This document shows positions 1 to 8,909 of a DNA stretch of 64,000 nucleotides, piece by piece. Each line of letters starts with the position of its first letter. Position 1 is the first letter of the stretch. The notes below the pieces were generated by a model, which was not told the DNA's origin, did no database searches, and was given only the letters and a program-made list of their open reading frames with translations. The stretch comes from Janthinobacterium sp. B9-8 (GTDB taxonomy: Bacteria > Pseudomonadota > Gammaproteobacteria > Burkholderiales > Chitinibacteraceae), in the NCBI RefSeq assembly GCF_000969645.2, contig NZ_CP014222.1, positions 2,545,740 through 2,609,739 on the forward strand. Reading direction: 5' to 3'. A program made the position numbers and the translations under genes.

Positions 1-329
1 CATACATCCATCTCACCCAAAATCGGCGCAAAACGATAAGGATCGTCCAGCAAAACTTCTTGCTCACCCCACTGCACCGCAAGGCGATAGCTAAATGCTT
101 TTTTGCGCCGAGGGATGCGGCCAGCAAATAAGCCTCGCTCGTCAATCTGGCTTAAGGATGCAAGACGGCGGCCTGTTGCGCTATCAATCACCACACAAGC
201 ACCGGCCTCTGGCAAAAATGCCCTCACGCAAAGCGTGCTGCCATCCAGATGCATGCCGAGCACGGCAAAAGGATCGCTGTGGCAGCCACTGCAGATTGCC
301 TCTACTTCATTAAAATTAAGCCCGCTCAT
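1..329 (-). CDS. glgB: 1,4-alpha-glucan branching enzyme, N-terminal part (cut by window edge)
   Basis: This is the first ~109 codons of a minus-strand gene that runs off the left edge. The translation begins MSGLNFNEVEAI, then has DPFAVLGMH near residue 19 and DPYRFAPILGEMD near residue 97. Both motifs mark the N-terminal carbohydrate-binding (CBM48-type) region of glycogen branching enzyme, which makes alpha-1,6 branches during glycogen synthesis. The catalytic GH13 domain lies outside the window. The start at 329 is the first in-frame Met and is preceded only by a weak CAGG ribosome site. It is divergent from cysE, so the 131-bp gap should hold both promoters. Identity is inferred from these two motifs only. 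Confidence 0.8.
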   Translation of the reverse strand, partial: MSGLNFNEVEAICSGCHSDPFAVLGMHLDGSTLCVRAFLPEAGACVVIDSATGRRLASLSQIDERGLFAGRIPRRKKAFSYRLAVQWGEQEVLLDDPYRFAPILGEMDV

Positions 330-460
330 AAATGCCTGCGTAATATCCGATTAATCCTACAATTTCGCTTTCATCATAGCCACTGCCTCCAGTAAGCGCT
401 CCCCTTAGTACTCAAAGTCGAGTAAAATGCTCAACTTTAGCCCCAGCTGCTTACCCCACT

Positions 461-1210
461 ATGCTTGCTCGCCTGCGTGAAAATATCTCTGTGGTCTTCG
501 ACCGCGACCCTGCCGCCCGCAATATTCTGGAAGTGGTCTGCTGTTATCCGGGGTTTCATGCGCTTTCACTGCACTTAGTAGCGAATGGTTTGTGGCGAAG
601 GGATTGCAAGCTACTAGCGCGGATGGTGTCGCACTTTTCACGCTTTATCACCGGCATTGAGATCCATCCAGGCGCAACGATTGGCCGCCGCGTGTTTATC
701 GATCACGGCATGGGTATTGTGATTGGCGAAACCGCAGAAATTGGTGACGATTGCACGCTTTATCATGGCGTAACGCTAGGTGGCACGTCTTGGAATAAAG
801 GCAAACGCCACCCTACTTTAGAGCGCGGCGTGATTGTGGGCGCAGGCGCAAAAATCCTTGGCCCGATTACCGTACACGAGGGCGGCAAAGTCGGCTCGAA
901 CGCAGTGCTAGTCAAAGACGTCCCTCGCAATGCCACCGCAGTGGGCATTCCCGCCCGAATTATTGAAGAAGCAGATAAATCCAGGGCGGCGAAAGCCGAG
1001 CAAATGGGCTTTTCAGCCTATGGTATTTCTGCCGACATGAATGACCCCATCGTAAAAGCCATTCACGGCATGCTCGATCATTCGGTTTGCACCGATAAGC
1101 GCATCGAAGCCATTCTGGCCAAGCTTGAACAGCTTGGCCTCAATTGCGAGGCAGAACGCGCAGAGGGCGATCAGTTTGATCCAAGCTATCTCAACCGGAT
1201 TGTGGATTAA
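461..1210 (+). CDS. cysE: Serine O-acetyltransferase
   Basis: A 249-residue enzyme that acetylates L-serine with acetyl-CoA, giving O-acetylserine for cysteine synthesis in the cytosol. The N-terminal helical part (RLRENI, DPAARN, YPGFHAL) is followed from about residue 65 by left-handed beta-helix hexapeptide repeats. These include [20 protein letters not shown] (catalytic His/Asp region), YHGVTLGGT and VGAGAKILG, then the [17 protein letters not shown] closing segment. Length fits the family. No clear Shine-Dalgarno precedes the ATG, but the start agrees with the usual family N-terminus. Its place just upstream of iscR makes sense because cysteine is the sulfur donor for IscS. Confidence 0.95.
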   Translation: MLARLRENISVVFDRDPAARNILEVVCCYPGFHALSLHLVANGLWRRDCKLLARMVSHFSRFITGIEIHPGATIGRRVFIDHGMGIVIGETAEIGDDCTLYHGVTLGGTSWNKGKRHPTLERGVIVGAGAKILGPITVHEGGKVGSNAVLVKDVPRNATAVGIPARIIEEADKSRAAKAEQMGFSAYGISADMNDPIVKAIHGMLDHSVCTDKRIEAILAKLEQLGLNCEAERAEGDQFDPSYLNRIVD

Positions 1211-1296
1211 ATGTTTGGGAGAGGGGAGTCGAAACAGATCACCACTCACTTCTCCCTCATATAAGCCACCTACTCCCAACTTACGCCCCCTCATTA

Positions 1297-1329
1297 ATAC
1301 TTGACTAAATCACTCTGGTATTTTAGGAT
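1297..1329 (+). promoter_or_regulatory. iscR promoter with type 1 IscR binding site
   Basis: Positions 1297-1321 match 23 of 25 positions of the type 1 IscR consensus as I remember it (ATASYYGACTR, four-base centre, YAGTCRRSTAT). A sigma70 promoter lies within it: -35 TTGACT at 1301-1306, a 17-bp spacer and -10 TAGGAT at 1324-1329. The site covers the -35 element, the arrangement expected for repression by [2Fe-2S]-IscR. The iscR start codon is at 1353. This predicts autorepression of the whole isc operon. Confidence 0.85.
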
Positions 1330-1352
1330 TGGCCTGTAATGAGAGGAAAATC

Positions 1353-1838
1353 ATGCGACTGACGACCAAAGGCCGTTTTGCTGTAACGGCAATGCTAGAC
1401 CTTGCACTGCGAGAATCCGCAGGGCCGGTAACGCTTTCCGGCATTAGTGAACGCCAACATATTTCGCTCTCCTATCTAGAGCAACTGTTTGGCAAGCTGC
1501 GCCGACGCGAGCTGGTAGACAGCGTACGCGGGCCTGGCGGCGGCTATTGCCTGGCCAAAGACGCCAGTCTGATTACCGTTGCCGATATTATTTTAGCGGT
1601 GGACGAGCCACTGGACGCCACCCAATGTGGCGGCAAAGAAAACTGCCATGACGAAGGACGATGTATGACGCACGACCTTTGGGCGAGTCTGAACAGCACG
1701 ATCTTTGATTACCTCGCCTCGATCAGTCTGGCGCAGTTGATAGACAAACATCAGGCCAAGCAAAAACGCTGCAATGACAGCATTTTACTCGGCAGTATCA
1801 AGCCTTCTCGTATTGAATCCGGAGCATCCGCAAAATGA
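1353..1838 (+). CDS. iscR: Fe-S cluster-sensing Rrf2-family regulator IscR
   Basis: A 161-residue Rrf2-family winged-helix repressor/activator that senses Fe-S status and controls the isc operon. The N-terminus [19 protein letters not shown] and the [10 protein letters not shown] wing are typical. Three cysteines in [13 protein letters not shown] (about residues 92-104) are the expected [2Fe-2S] ligands. The start at 1353 is preferred over an upstream in-frame ATG at 1329 because GAGG sits just upstream and the protein then begins at the conserved MRL. The stop overlaps the iscS start by four bases (ATGA), which suggests translational coupling. The C-terminal tail past residue ~140 is family-variable. 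Confidence 0.96.
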   Translation: MRLTTKGRFAVTAMLDLALRESAGPVTLSGISERQHISLSYLEQLFGKLRRRELVDSVRGPGGGYCLAKDASLITVADIILAVDEPLDATQCGGKENCHDEGRCMTHDLWASLNSTIFDYLASISLAQLIDKHQAKQKRCNDSILLGSIKPSRIESGASAK

Positions 1839-3049
1839 GCGCGACCAAACCTATCTATCTTGACTACTCAGCCACCACACCGGTTGATCCACGTGTAGCC
1901 GCCAAGATGATTCCCTGTTTAACCGAGCACTTCGGCAACCCGGCTTCACGCTCACACGCCTTTGGCTGGGAAGCAGAAGCTGCGGTAGAAGAAGCGCGTG
2001 AACAGGTTGCCGCGCTGGTTAATTGCGATCCAAAAGAAATCGTCTGGACTTCCGGCGCAACCGAATCCAACAACCTAGCCTTAAAAGGTGCAGCGCACTT
2101 TTACCAAGCCAAAGGTAAGCATTTAATTACTGTAAAAACAGAACACAAAGCCATTTTGGATACCATGCGCGAGCTGGAACGCGAAGGCTTTGAAGTCACT
2201 TATTTAGATGTAAAAGACAACGGCCTGCTTGATTTGGATGTGCTGAAAGCCGCCATTCGCCCAGACACCATCCTGATCTCGGTGATGTCGGTGAATAACG
2301 AAATTGGCGTGATTCAGGACATCGCCACCATTGGTGAAATTTGCCGCGAAAAAGGCATTATTTTCCACGTGGACAGCGCGCAAGCCACTGGCAAAATCGC
2401 CATCGACTTAAGCGTATTAAAAGTCGATTTAATGAGCTTTTCAGCACACAAGACTTACGGCCCTAAGGGCATCGGCGCGCTGTATATCCGCCGCAAACCA
2501 CGTATCCGCTTAGAAGCACAAATGCACGGTGGCGGACATGAGCGCGGTTTCCGCTCTGGCACACTGGCTACGCACCAAATCGTTGGTATGGGTGAAGCAT
2601 TCCGCATTGCTAAAGAAGATATGGGCACCGAGCTGGAACGCATGCGTATGCTGCGCGACCGCCTGTGGGCAGGATTGTCCGACATCGAAGAAGTCCACCT
2701 GAATGGTGATATGGAACAACGTGTTCCACATAATCTGAATGTGAGCTTTAACTACGTTGAAGGTGAATCACTCGTGATGGCATTAAAAGAGCTGGCCGTA
2801 TCCAGCGGCTCTGCGTGTACATCGGCGTCTTTAGAGCCTTCCTATGTATTGCGGGCCCTTGGCCGCTCGGATGAGCTGGCGCATTCGTCGATTCGCTTCA
2901 CCATCGGTCGCTTTAATACCGTGGAAGAAATCGACTTTGCGATTGCCCTGATCCGCAGCAAAATCGGCAAACTGCGCGAGCTGTCGCCGCTTTGGGATAT
3001 GTACAAAGAAGGCATAGACATATCCACAATCGAATGGGCTGCTCACTAA
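1835..3049 (+). CDS. iscS: Cysteine desulfurase IscS
   Basis: A 404-residue PLP enzyme, the same length as the E. coli protein. It removes sulfur from L-cysteine and passes it as persulfide to IscU and to tRNA-thiolation pathways. Key residues fall at family positions: His104 (KTEHKAIL), PLP-binding Lys206 ([12 protein letters not shown]) and catalytic Cys328 in the loop [13 protein letters not shown]. The C-terminus ([18 protein letters not shown]) matches the IscU-binding tail. It is translationally coupled to iscR and followed by a 161-bp gap with a large palindrome before iscU, which may set the IscS:IscU ratio. Confidence 0.98.
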   Translation: MSATKPIYLDYSATTPVDPRVAAKMIPCLTEHFGNPASRSHAFGWEAEAAVEEAREQVAALVNCDPKEIVWTSGATESNNLALKGAAHFYQAKGKHLITVKTEHKAILDTMRELEREGFEVTYLDVKDNGLLDLDVLKAAIRPDTILISVMSVNNEIGVIQDIATIGEICREKGIIFHVDSAQATGKIAIDLSVLKVDLMSFSAHKTYGPKGIGALYIRRKPRIRLEAQMHGGGHERGFRSGTLATHQIVGMGEAFRIAKEDMGTELERMRMLRDRLWAGLSDIEEVHLNGDMEQRVPHNLNVSFNYVEGESLVMALKELAVSSGSACTSASLEPSYVLRALGRSDELAHSSIRFTIGRFNTVEEIDFAIALIRSKIGKLRELSPLWDMYKEGIDISTIEWAAH

Positions 3050-3051
3050 TC

Positions 3052-3149
3052 TGGCGCGCCTCGCCGTCCTGAGCTGCGTTGCAAAGTAGCTCGTTTACAA
3101 TTGTAAACGTCGCCACTTTGCGCCTTGCTCAGAACAGCGATCCATCGCC
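3052..3149. repeat. ~98-bp near-perfect palindrome between iscS and iscU
   Basis: A dyad centred at 3100.5. The core GTTTACAATTGTAAAC is a perfect 16-bp palindrome. Outer arms GCAAAGT/ACTTTGC, CTGAGC/GCTCAG (3069-3074 and 3127-3132) and TGGCG/CGCCA (3052-3056 and 3145-3149) also pair, with short mismatched stretches. In mRNA this would form one long hairpin in the middle of the isc operon. It could be a REP/MITE-type insertion or an RNA-processing or stability element. No other copy was noticed in this window. Confidence 0.8.
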
Positions 3150-3210
3150 AGAACAAAGTTGACTTAACAGCAAACCAGTACCGTAATAACCGAATCAAGA
3201 GGCACACAAA

Positions 3211-3591
3211 ATGGCATACAGCGAACAAGTTCTGGATCACTATGAAAACCCACGTAATGTTGGCGCGTTTGAAAAAGGCGACGACACCGTAGGCACTGGC
3301 ATGGTGGGCGCTCCGGCCTGTGGCGACGTGATGAAGCTGCAAATCAAAGTGGGCGCAGATGGCATTATCGAAGATGCCAAGTTTAAAACCTACGGCTGTG
3401 GCTCGGCGATTGCATCGTCGTCCCTCGTTACCGAATGGGTAAAGGGCAAGACGCTCGATCAAGCTTTGAGCATTAAAAACACACAAATTGCCGAGGAATT
3501 AGCGCTGCCACCGGTTAAAATCCACTGCTCTATCCTGGCAGAAGACGCTATTAAAGCAGCGGTAGCAGATTACAAAACCAAGCACGGTTAA
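3211..3591 (+). CDS. iscU: Fe-S cluster assembly scaffold IscU
   Basis: A 126-residue scaffold on which [2Fe-2S] clusters are built from IscS sulfur and iron, then released with HscA/HscB help. Cluster ligands Cys37, Cys63, His105 and Cys106, plus Asp39 (GAPACGDV), are all present. The HscA recognition motif LPPVK lies at residues 99-103. Start and length match the family. It lies between two hairpin-containing gaps, after iscS and before iscA. Confidence 0.98.
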   Translation: MAYSEQVLDHYENPRNVGAFEKGDDTVGTGMVGAPACGDVMKLQIKVGADGIIEDAKFKTYGCGSAIASSSLVTEWVKGKTLDQALSIKNTQIAEELALPPVKIHCSILAEDAIKAAVADYKTKHG

Positions 3592-3620
3592 TACTGATGT
3601 GGTTCACCTAGCGGCGTAAT

Positions 3621-3642
3621 AGTCCGAAAAACACCTCGGACT
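3621..3642 (+). other. Small hairpin between iscU and iscA
   Basis: AGTCCGA (3621-3627) pairs perfectly with TCGGACT (3636-3642) around an 8-base loop. No T-run follows, so it is unlikely to be an efficient intrinsic terminator. It may be an mRNA processing or stabilising element inside the isc transcript. Confidence 0.5.
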
Positions 3643-3676
3643 TCACGCCCTAAGGTATTTATTGCGAGGCAAAAAA

Positions 3677-4000
3677 ATGGCTCTTACATTAAGCGAAAGC
3701 GCAGCAACCCATATTTCCAACTTTCTAGCAAAGCGTGGCAAAGGTCTAGGCGTGCGTTTGGCCGTTAAAACCTCAGGCTGTTCTGGCATGGCGTATAAGC
3801 TCGAATTTGTCGATATGGCCAAAGAGGAAGACCTGGCGTTTGAAAGCTTCGGCGTAAAAATCTTCACCGACAGCAAATCACTCGCCTATCTAGACGGCAC
3901 CGAGCTGGACTTCACCAAAGAAGGTCTAAACGAAGGGTTTAAATTTAATAACCCCAACGTTAAAAACGAGTGCGGCTGCGGCGAAAGCTTTAACGTTTAG
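3677..4000 (+). CDS. iscA: A-type Fe-S carrier IscA
   Basis: A 107-residue A-type carrier that delivers Fe-S clusters to target proteins. The three conserved cysteines are at 35 (TSGCSGMAY), 99 and 101 (ECGCGESF), exactly as in E. coli IscA. The start at 3677 (MALTLSES) is chosen over an in-frame ATG five codons upstream because it matches the family N-terminus; GAGG lies 10-15 bases upstream. It belongs to the isc operon. Confidence 0.96.
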   Translation: MALTLSESAATHISNFLAKRGKGLGVRLAVKTSGCSGMAYKLEFVDMAKEEDLAFESFGVKIFTDSKSLAYLDGTELDFTKEGLNEGFKFNNPNVKNECGCGESFNV

Positions 4001-4016
4001 TACGCAAATGCAGAAA

Positions 4017-4166
4017 ACCTTTAAAACCATAAATCTTCAACACGGAGCTCACGGAGAAAAAAACGAGAAAAACAAACTAGAGAACACCCACTCTAAAATT
4101 AGTTTTTCTCAGTGTAACTCCGCGGTCTCCTTTTCCTCCGTGGTTTAAGATTTGGGTTTTAAAGCC
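4017..4166. repeat. Inverted dimer of the AACCACGGAG dispersed repeat
   Basis: The left arm starts TTTAAAACCATAAATCTTCA, then CACGGAG and CACGGAGAAAAA. The right arm is its reverse complement with differences (AGTTTTTCTCAGTGTAACTC, then CTCCGTGGTTTAAGATTTGG). The arms face each other across about 30 bp, so the gap between iscA and hscB is mostly a foldback element. It belongs to the family also seen near 4751, 24361-24786, 26888 and 43357. Confidence 0.75.
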
Positions 4167-4198
4167 GCATTTCATCCCCTTCCCCGCCAAAAAATGCC

Positions 4199-4732
4199 AT
4201 GAACTTCGACTTTACGCAAAACCACTTCGCCCTTTTCGACTTACCTGCCCAGTTTGCCCTCGATCAGCGCAGCATTGACAGCAATTACCGCTCCTTACTT
4301 GCAACTTATCATCCTGATCGCTTTGCCAGCGAAAGCGATGCCATGCGCCGTATGAGCTTGCAGATTGCCACTCAAGTCAATGAAGCCTATCAAACGCTCA
4401 AATCGCCGATCAACCGTGGCCGCTATTTATTAAAGCTGGCCGGCGTCGACACGCAGGAAGAAAGCAATACCGCTATGCCGATTGATTTTTTAATGAATCA
4501 AATGGAATGGCGTGAGGCGATTGGCGATGCAAAAGCCACGCAAAATATTGAAAGTCTGGAAAATATCGGCAGAGAGCTCGCCGCTGAAACCAGCGCGCTA
4601 GAGCAACACCTTGCCAGTCTGCTGGACGAAACCCATGATTTAAGCGCGGCAACGGTTGCCGTGCGTAAACTTCGCTTTATGGAAAAATTAGAGCAGGAAA
4701 TTGGCGACGCCATCGAAACCCTGCTGTTTTAG
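4199..4732 (+). CDS. hscB: Fe-S biogenesis co-chaperone HscB
   Basis: A 177-residue J-domain protein that brings IscU to HscA and stimulates HscA ATPase. The J domain occupies roughly residues 1-75, with the HPD tripeptide at 38-40 (YHPDRF) and the NEAYQTLKSP helix. The C-terminal helical domain that binds IscU follows. Length is typical. It lies between two copies of a dispersed repeat, so its spacing to iscA (198 bp) and hscA (150 bp) is larger than usual for this operon. Confidence 0.95.
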   Translation: MNFDFTQNHFALFDLPAQFALDQRSIDSNYRSLLATYHPDRFASESDAMRRMSLQIATQVNEAYQTLKSPINRGRYLLKLAGVDTQEESNTAMPIDFLMNQMEWREAIGDAKATQNIESLENIGRELAAETSALEQHLASLLDETHDLSAATVAVRKLRFMEKLEQEIGDAIETLLF

Positions 4733-4750
4733 TCGCTCATTATCAGAGCG

Positions 4751-4800
4751 CTAAAACCCACCCTTGAACCACAGAGGACACGGAGTTACACAGAGAAGAC
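4751..4800 (+). repeat. Copy of the AACCACRGAG dispersed repeat
   Basis: The stretch AAACCCACCCTTGAACCACA, followed by GAGGACACGGAGTTACACAG, matches copies at 24519, 26888 and 43357 closely. It fills the hscB-hscA gap and has no coding signal. Confidence 0.7.
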
Positions 4801-4882
4801 TTGATGAAATGATCCGGTTTTACCTCGTGTTTTTTGCGAACCTGAATAGTGACAGCGCACCAAGCTATCTTACGGATGAAAC

Positions 4883-6739
4883 ATGGCCTTACTACAAATT
4901 TCTGAGCCTGGAATGTTTGCCGAGCCGCATCAACACCGCCTCGCAGTAGGCATTGATCTTGGCACGACCAACTCCTTAGTCGCCTCAGTAAAAAGCGGCA
5001 GCGCCGCCTGTTTACCCGATGAGCAAGGCCGCACTTTGCTGGCGTCTGTGGTGAACTATGGCAAGGATGGCGCAATTCACGTGGGCAGCAGCGCACTGGC
5101 GCGCCAAAACGATGATCCAAGCAATACCATCAGCTCGGTAAAACGTTTTATGGGCCGTGGTATCAATGATATTGCCGACTTAGCCACGCCTTACCGCTTT
5201 GTGGACGAGCCGGGCATGCTTAAAATCGCCACCCGTGCAGGGATTAAAAGCCCGGTCGAAGTCTCCGCCGATATTTTACGCGCACTCAAAACCCGCGCCG
5301 AGCAAAGCTTGGGTGGCGAGCTAGTTGGGGCTGTCATTACCGTACCGGCCTATTTTGACGATGCACAGCGCCAGGCCACAAAAGATGCTGCCCGCATCGC
5401 TGGCCTGAATGTATTGCGCTTACTGAATGAACCCACCGCTGCGGCCATTGCCTATGGCTTGGATAATGGTAGCGAAGGCACTTATGTGATTTACGATCTA
5501 GGTGGCGGCACCTTTGATGTGTCCATCTTGGAGCTGACGCGTGGCTTGTTTGAAGTGCGCGCCACTTCGGGCGATTCAAAGCTGGGTGGAGATGATTTTG
5601 ATCACCGCATTTACTGCTGGATTTTGCAAGAAGCAGGCTTATCCGCACTGAATGCCCACGATGCCCGTGTGTTGCTAACTCGCGCCCGTGAAGCCAAAGA
5701 AGCGCTTTCTGATCACCCCACTACCCGCATCACAGCGGTGCTCAGTGAAGGCGTTGTAGTTGATGTGGAGCTGAGCGTAGAAACCTTCCACCAGATCACG
5801 GCCACCCTTGTCAGCAATACCATCACGCCTGTGCGTAAAGCTTTACGCGATGCCAAGCTGCAAGTCAGTGATATCAAGGGCGTCGTCATGGTGGGCGGCG
5901 CTACTCGCATGCCGCAAATCCGCCATGCCGTAGCTGATTTCTTTAAGCAAGAGCCGCTTACCAATTTAGACCCCGATAAAGTCGTTGCCATTGGCGCGGC
6001 GATTCAGGCCAATGTGCTGGCTGGCAATAAGGGTGAAGATGAATGGCTGCTGCTGGACGTGATTCCGCTTTCCCTTGGGCTGGAAACCATGGGCAATCTG
6101 GTCGAAAAAATCATCCCTAGAAACAGCACCATTCCTACCGCCAGAGCACAAGAATTCACCACCTTTAAAGATGGCCAAACTGCCATGGCCATCCATGTAT
6201 TGCAGGGCGAGCGCGAGCTGGTGAGCGATTGCCGCAGCCTGGCACGCTTTGAGCTGCGCGGTATTCCGCCCATGGTGGCAGGCGCTGCGCGAATTCGCGT
6301 CACCTTTCAGGTGGATGCCGATGGATTATTATCCGTTGCGGCAAAAGAACTCTCATCAGGGGTTGAGGCCAGCATTATGGTGAAGCCTTCTTACGGCCTA
6401 TCTGACGATGAAATCGCCACCATGCTGACCGACTCTATGCAATATGCCAGTGCCGATGTGCAAGCGCGTAAGCTGGCCGAAGCACTCGTTGATGCCGAAT
6501 CCATCTTCAATGCCAGCACAGCCGCGTTGGAGCAAGATGGCGATTTACTTAATACTGAAGAGCGAGCAGCTATTAAAGCCAGCTTGCAGCTGCTACTAAG
6601 TAGCATGCAGGACAAAGACGCCAATGCCATCCATACCGCCACCGAAAAGCTGAACGAAGCAACAGGCGACTTCGCCGCTAAACGCATGGATGCTGCGGTA
6701 AAACGAGGCCTAGCTGGCCAGAATATTGCAGAGATGTAA
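4883..6739 (+). CDS. hscA: Fe-S biogenesis Hsp70 chaperone HscA
   Basis: A 618-residue specialised Hsp70 that uses ATP to drive cluster release from IscU. The N-terminus [10 protein letters not shown] and the ATPase phosphate loop [12 protein letters not shown] (about residue 24) match HscA. Further Hsp70 signatures are [15 protein letters not shown] and [14 protein letters not shown]. The substrate-binding domain starts near residue 390. The start is fixed by family similarity rather than by a clear ribosome site. It is part of the isc operon, with fdx 134 bp downstream. Confidence 0.97.
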   Translation: MALLQISEPGMFAEPHQHRLAVGIDLGTTNSLVASVKSGSAACLPDEQGRTLLASVVNYGKDGAIHVGSSALARQNDDPSNTISSVKRFMGRGINDIADLATPYRFVDEPGMLKIATRAGIKSPVEVSADILRALKTRAEQSLGGELVGAVITVPAYFDDAQRQATKDAARIAGLNVLRLLNEPTAAAIAYGLDNGSEGTYVIYDLGGGTFDVSILELTRGLFEVRATSGDSKLGGDDFDHRIYCWILQEAGLSALNAHDARVLLTRAREAKEALSDHPTTRITAVLSEGVVVDVELSVETFHQITATLVSNTITPVRKALRDAKLQVSDIKGVVMVGGATRMPQIRHAVADFFKQEPLTNLDPDKVVAIGAAIQANVLAGNKGEDEWLLLDVIPLSLGLETMGNLVEKIIPRNSTIPTARAQEFTTFKDGQTAMAIHVLQGERELVSDCRSLARFELRGIPPMVAGAARIRVTFQVDADGLLSVAAKELSSGVEASIMVKPSYGLSDDEIATMLTDSMQYASADVQARKLAEALVDAESIFNASTAALEQDGDLLNTEERAAIKASLQLLLSSMQDKDANAIHTATEKLNEATGDFAAKRMDAAVKRGLAGQNIAEM

Positions 6740-6873
6740 ATTCTAAAACCCCAAAATCTGTAGACACAAAAATCAGTAAGAATACAGAGCACACTAAGAA
6801 ATTCATTAAGTGTTGCTTGGAAAGATTCAAGAGTGGGTTTTTGTGTAATGAGCCGCTATACCAAGGATGAATC

Positions 6874-7212
6874 ATGATTCAAATTGTAGTTCTGCCCCAC
6901 CCCCAGCTTTGCCCTGAAGGTGCAGTGCTGGAAGCCGAAGCGGGCACGTCGATTTGCGATGTGCTACTCGCCAACGATATTGAAATCGAACACGCTTGCG
7001 AAAAATCCTGTGCCTGCACCACCTGCCACGTGATTATTCGTGAAGGCTTTAAATCGCTTGCGCCATCTGATGAGCTAGAAGACGATATGCTGGATAAAGC
7101 ATGGGGCTTAGAATCCGAATCTCGTCTTTCCTGCCAATCGATTGTTGAAGATACTGATTTAGTAGTCGAGATTCCTAAATACACGGTCAACCACGCGCGC
7201 GAGCACCATTAA
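6874..7212 (+). CDS. fdx: [2Fe-2S] ferredoxin of the isc operon
   Basis: A 112-residue adrenodoxin-type ferredoxin, the electron donor for cluster assembly and reductive coupling. Ligands Cys42, Cys48, Cys51 (ACEKSCACTTCH) and Cys87 (RLSCQS) match the family, including the extra Cys46. AAGGA lies before the ATG. The 134-bp gap from hscA includes a degenerate copy of the dispersed repeat (CTGTAGACACA). Confidence 0.96.
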   Translation: MIQIVVLPHPQLCPEGAVLEAEAGTSICDVLLANDIEIEHACEKSCACTTCHVIIREGFKSLAPSDELEDDMLDKAWGLESESRLSCQSIVEDTDLVVEIPKYTVNHAREHH

Positions 7213-7290
7213 TTTACGGCCTACCTGTGCCGCTAGATCAAATGGCACGGAACCCGACATCTGATCGTAGTGACGAAAAAGGATTCAATC

Positions 7291-7485
7291 ATGAAATGGA
7301 CAGATTCCCGCGAAATTGCCATTCAACTGGCCGATAAATTTCCTGATCTAGACCCTAAAACCGTGCGTTTTACCGATTTAATGCAATGGGTTATGGAATT
7401 AGAAGGCTTTAATGACGATGCCAAACACTGCGGCGAAAAAATATTAGAAGCCATCCAGCTGATGTGGATGGATGAAGCAGACTAA
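7291..7485 (+). CDS. iscX: IscX (YfhJ), small acidic Fe-S assembly modulator
   Basis: A 64-residue acidic helical protein that binds IscS and iron and tunes cluster assembly. The sequence [20 protein letters not shown] and the ending LMWMDEAD are typical. The start at 7291 is chosen because AAGGA precedes it by 8-9 bases and it gives the family length; an in-frame ATG seven codons upstream lacks support. It is the last gene of the operon, followed by a clear terminator. Confidence 0.95.
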   Translation: MKWTDSREIAIQLADKFPDLDPKTVRFTDLMQWVMELEGFNDDAKHCGEKILEAIQLMWMDEAD

Positions 7486-7494
7486 CAAAAACAC

Positions 7495-7527
7495 AAAATG
7501 GCTGCAGCGAACCGTGCAGCCATTTTT
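7495..7527 (+). terminator. Intrinsic terminator of the isc operon
   Basis: AAAATGGCTGCA pairs with TGCAGCCATTTT around an 8-base loop, and a T-run follows. It lies 10 bases after the iscX stop and marks the end of iscRSUA-hscBA-fdx-iscX. Confidence 0.9.
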
Positions 7528-7735
7528 GTATGCAGAAAAAGCAAGGTATATTGCGCTATGCTCATTGGCAGGCTAGCCATTAAAAGTGCAGCGCTTCAAA
7601 CCGTGTTCAATTACTGCCACAGCTTGCAAAAATGCTTGAATATTAATTTTTAATAAACATGATTCAATTATCATGGCACTCCTTCTCCTTGCTATTTATT
7701 CAGCTAAAATGACAAGGATATATACGGAGCTTTGC

Positions 7736-8707
7736 ATGGCCACATCACCCCGCCCAAGCGGACAGAAAGTATCGCGTCCCGCATCGGCACCCCGATTCGT
7801 TTTTGAATCACGCGCCGCACTTGATCGAATCTTAAGTAAGTCAGAAACTTACTCAGGGGTATTCCCTAGCCATATCGGCACCATTGCGGATCACCTCGGC
7901 CGTGCTTGCGATCTAAATCGCAATGTAGTGATTGGCATGATTATGCTGCGCCAGGATGGTACCTACGCAATCCGGCATGCCATTAATGTGGCCTGTGTGG
8001 TTGAGCTGGCACTACGCGACTTAGGCCGTTCGCCCACAGAACGCCGGCCAGTGGTCGCCGCGGCACTGACCATGAATATCGGCATGTATGCCATTCAGGA
8101 AAAACTATCAACCCAATCCGGCCCGCTCAGCGATGAACAAAGGCTGATGATGCAGGTACACCCGGTAGAAGGCCGTGATCTGCTGCGTAAATTAGGCGTG
8201 ACTGATCCGCTCTGGCTAGATTATGTATTGCAGCATCACGAAATACCCGACGGCAGTGGCTACCCTCAGCAACTCTCTGGCGACGCGATTCATTTTGAAG
8301 CCCGGCTGATTGGTATTGCCGACCGCTACTGCGCCATGCTCACCCGTAATGCCTGGCGACGCGGGCAGCTTTCAGATCTCGCCCTGCTGACCTCGCTCAC
8401 CGGATCTGCCAATAGCATCGATGTAAAACTTGGCCGGCTGTTTACCCAGACCATGGGGCTTTATCCGCCAGGCGCCGTAGTGCAGTTACTCAATGGCGAG
8501 GTCGGCATTGTGAAACGCCCGGGCCGTAGCGAGCAAACCCCTATTGTGGCCGCCATTTTTAATAAGGAATGGCACCCCCTGCTTGATATTGTTGAAAGAG
8601 ACAGCGAAGACATCGACTACAGCATTATTGGCGTGATTGAAAGCCAGCGCGTAGCAGGCTTAATCCCAATGGAAGACGTCTGGGGTAGCGATGCGGCGGG
8701 TGCGTAA
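7736..8707 (+). CDS. Degenerate HD-GYP-domain protein
   Basis: A 323-residue protein related to HD-GYP cyclic-di-GMP phosphodiesterases. The second half of the active site is intact: His142 and HHEIPDGSGYP at 167-177. The HD dyad of the usual ALLHDIGK motif is replaced by TMNIGM (residues 112-117; HD became MN). Two metal ligands are therefore lost and catalysis is doubtful, so it may act as a sensor or adaptor. No membrane segment or receiver domain is seen. The C-terminal ~100 residues (PPGAVVQLLNGEVGIV) form a small beta domain found in such proteins. The start at 7736 has CGGAG six bases upstream; an in-frame ATG at 7673 has no good ribosome site. Confidence 0.75.
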   Translation: MATSPRPSGQKVSRPASAPRFVFESRAALDRILSKSETYSGVFPSHIGTIADHLGRACDLNRNVVIGMIMLRQDGTYAIRHAINVACVVELALRDLGRSPTERRPVVAAALTMNIGMYAIQEKLSTQSGPLSDEQRLMMQVHPVEGRDLLRKLGVTDPLWLDYVLQHHEIPDGSGYPQQLSGDAIHFEARLIGIADRYCAMLTRNAWRRGQLSDLALLTSLTGSANSIDVKLGRLFTQTMGLYPPGAVVQLLNGEVGIVKRPGRSEQTPIVAAIFNKEWHPLLDIVERDSEDIDYSIIGVIESQRVAGLIPMEDVWGSDAAGA

Positions 8708-8909
8708 AGCACTTATTTTGCACATAGCTCAAGCAGCTCTTGCCGCTTAAAACCCGCTTAGTTAATCCATTAAAATACAAAATCCACACCTATACAGCGC
8801 TGAGCAATCATTAATTTTCCGCTCGCCTGCATATAAAACGACACAAAGCGTATTGCACACGCCCTAAAAAAAGCACACAATCCACGCAATGTGTAGATAA
8901 GGTGCCACC

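Noticed and set aside
3046..3486. Open frame antisense to iscU and the palindrome
   Set aside because: It overlaps the whole conserved N-terminal half of iscU and shows no family features.
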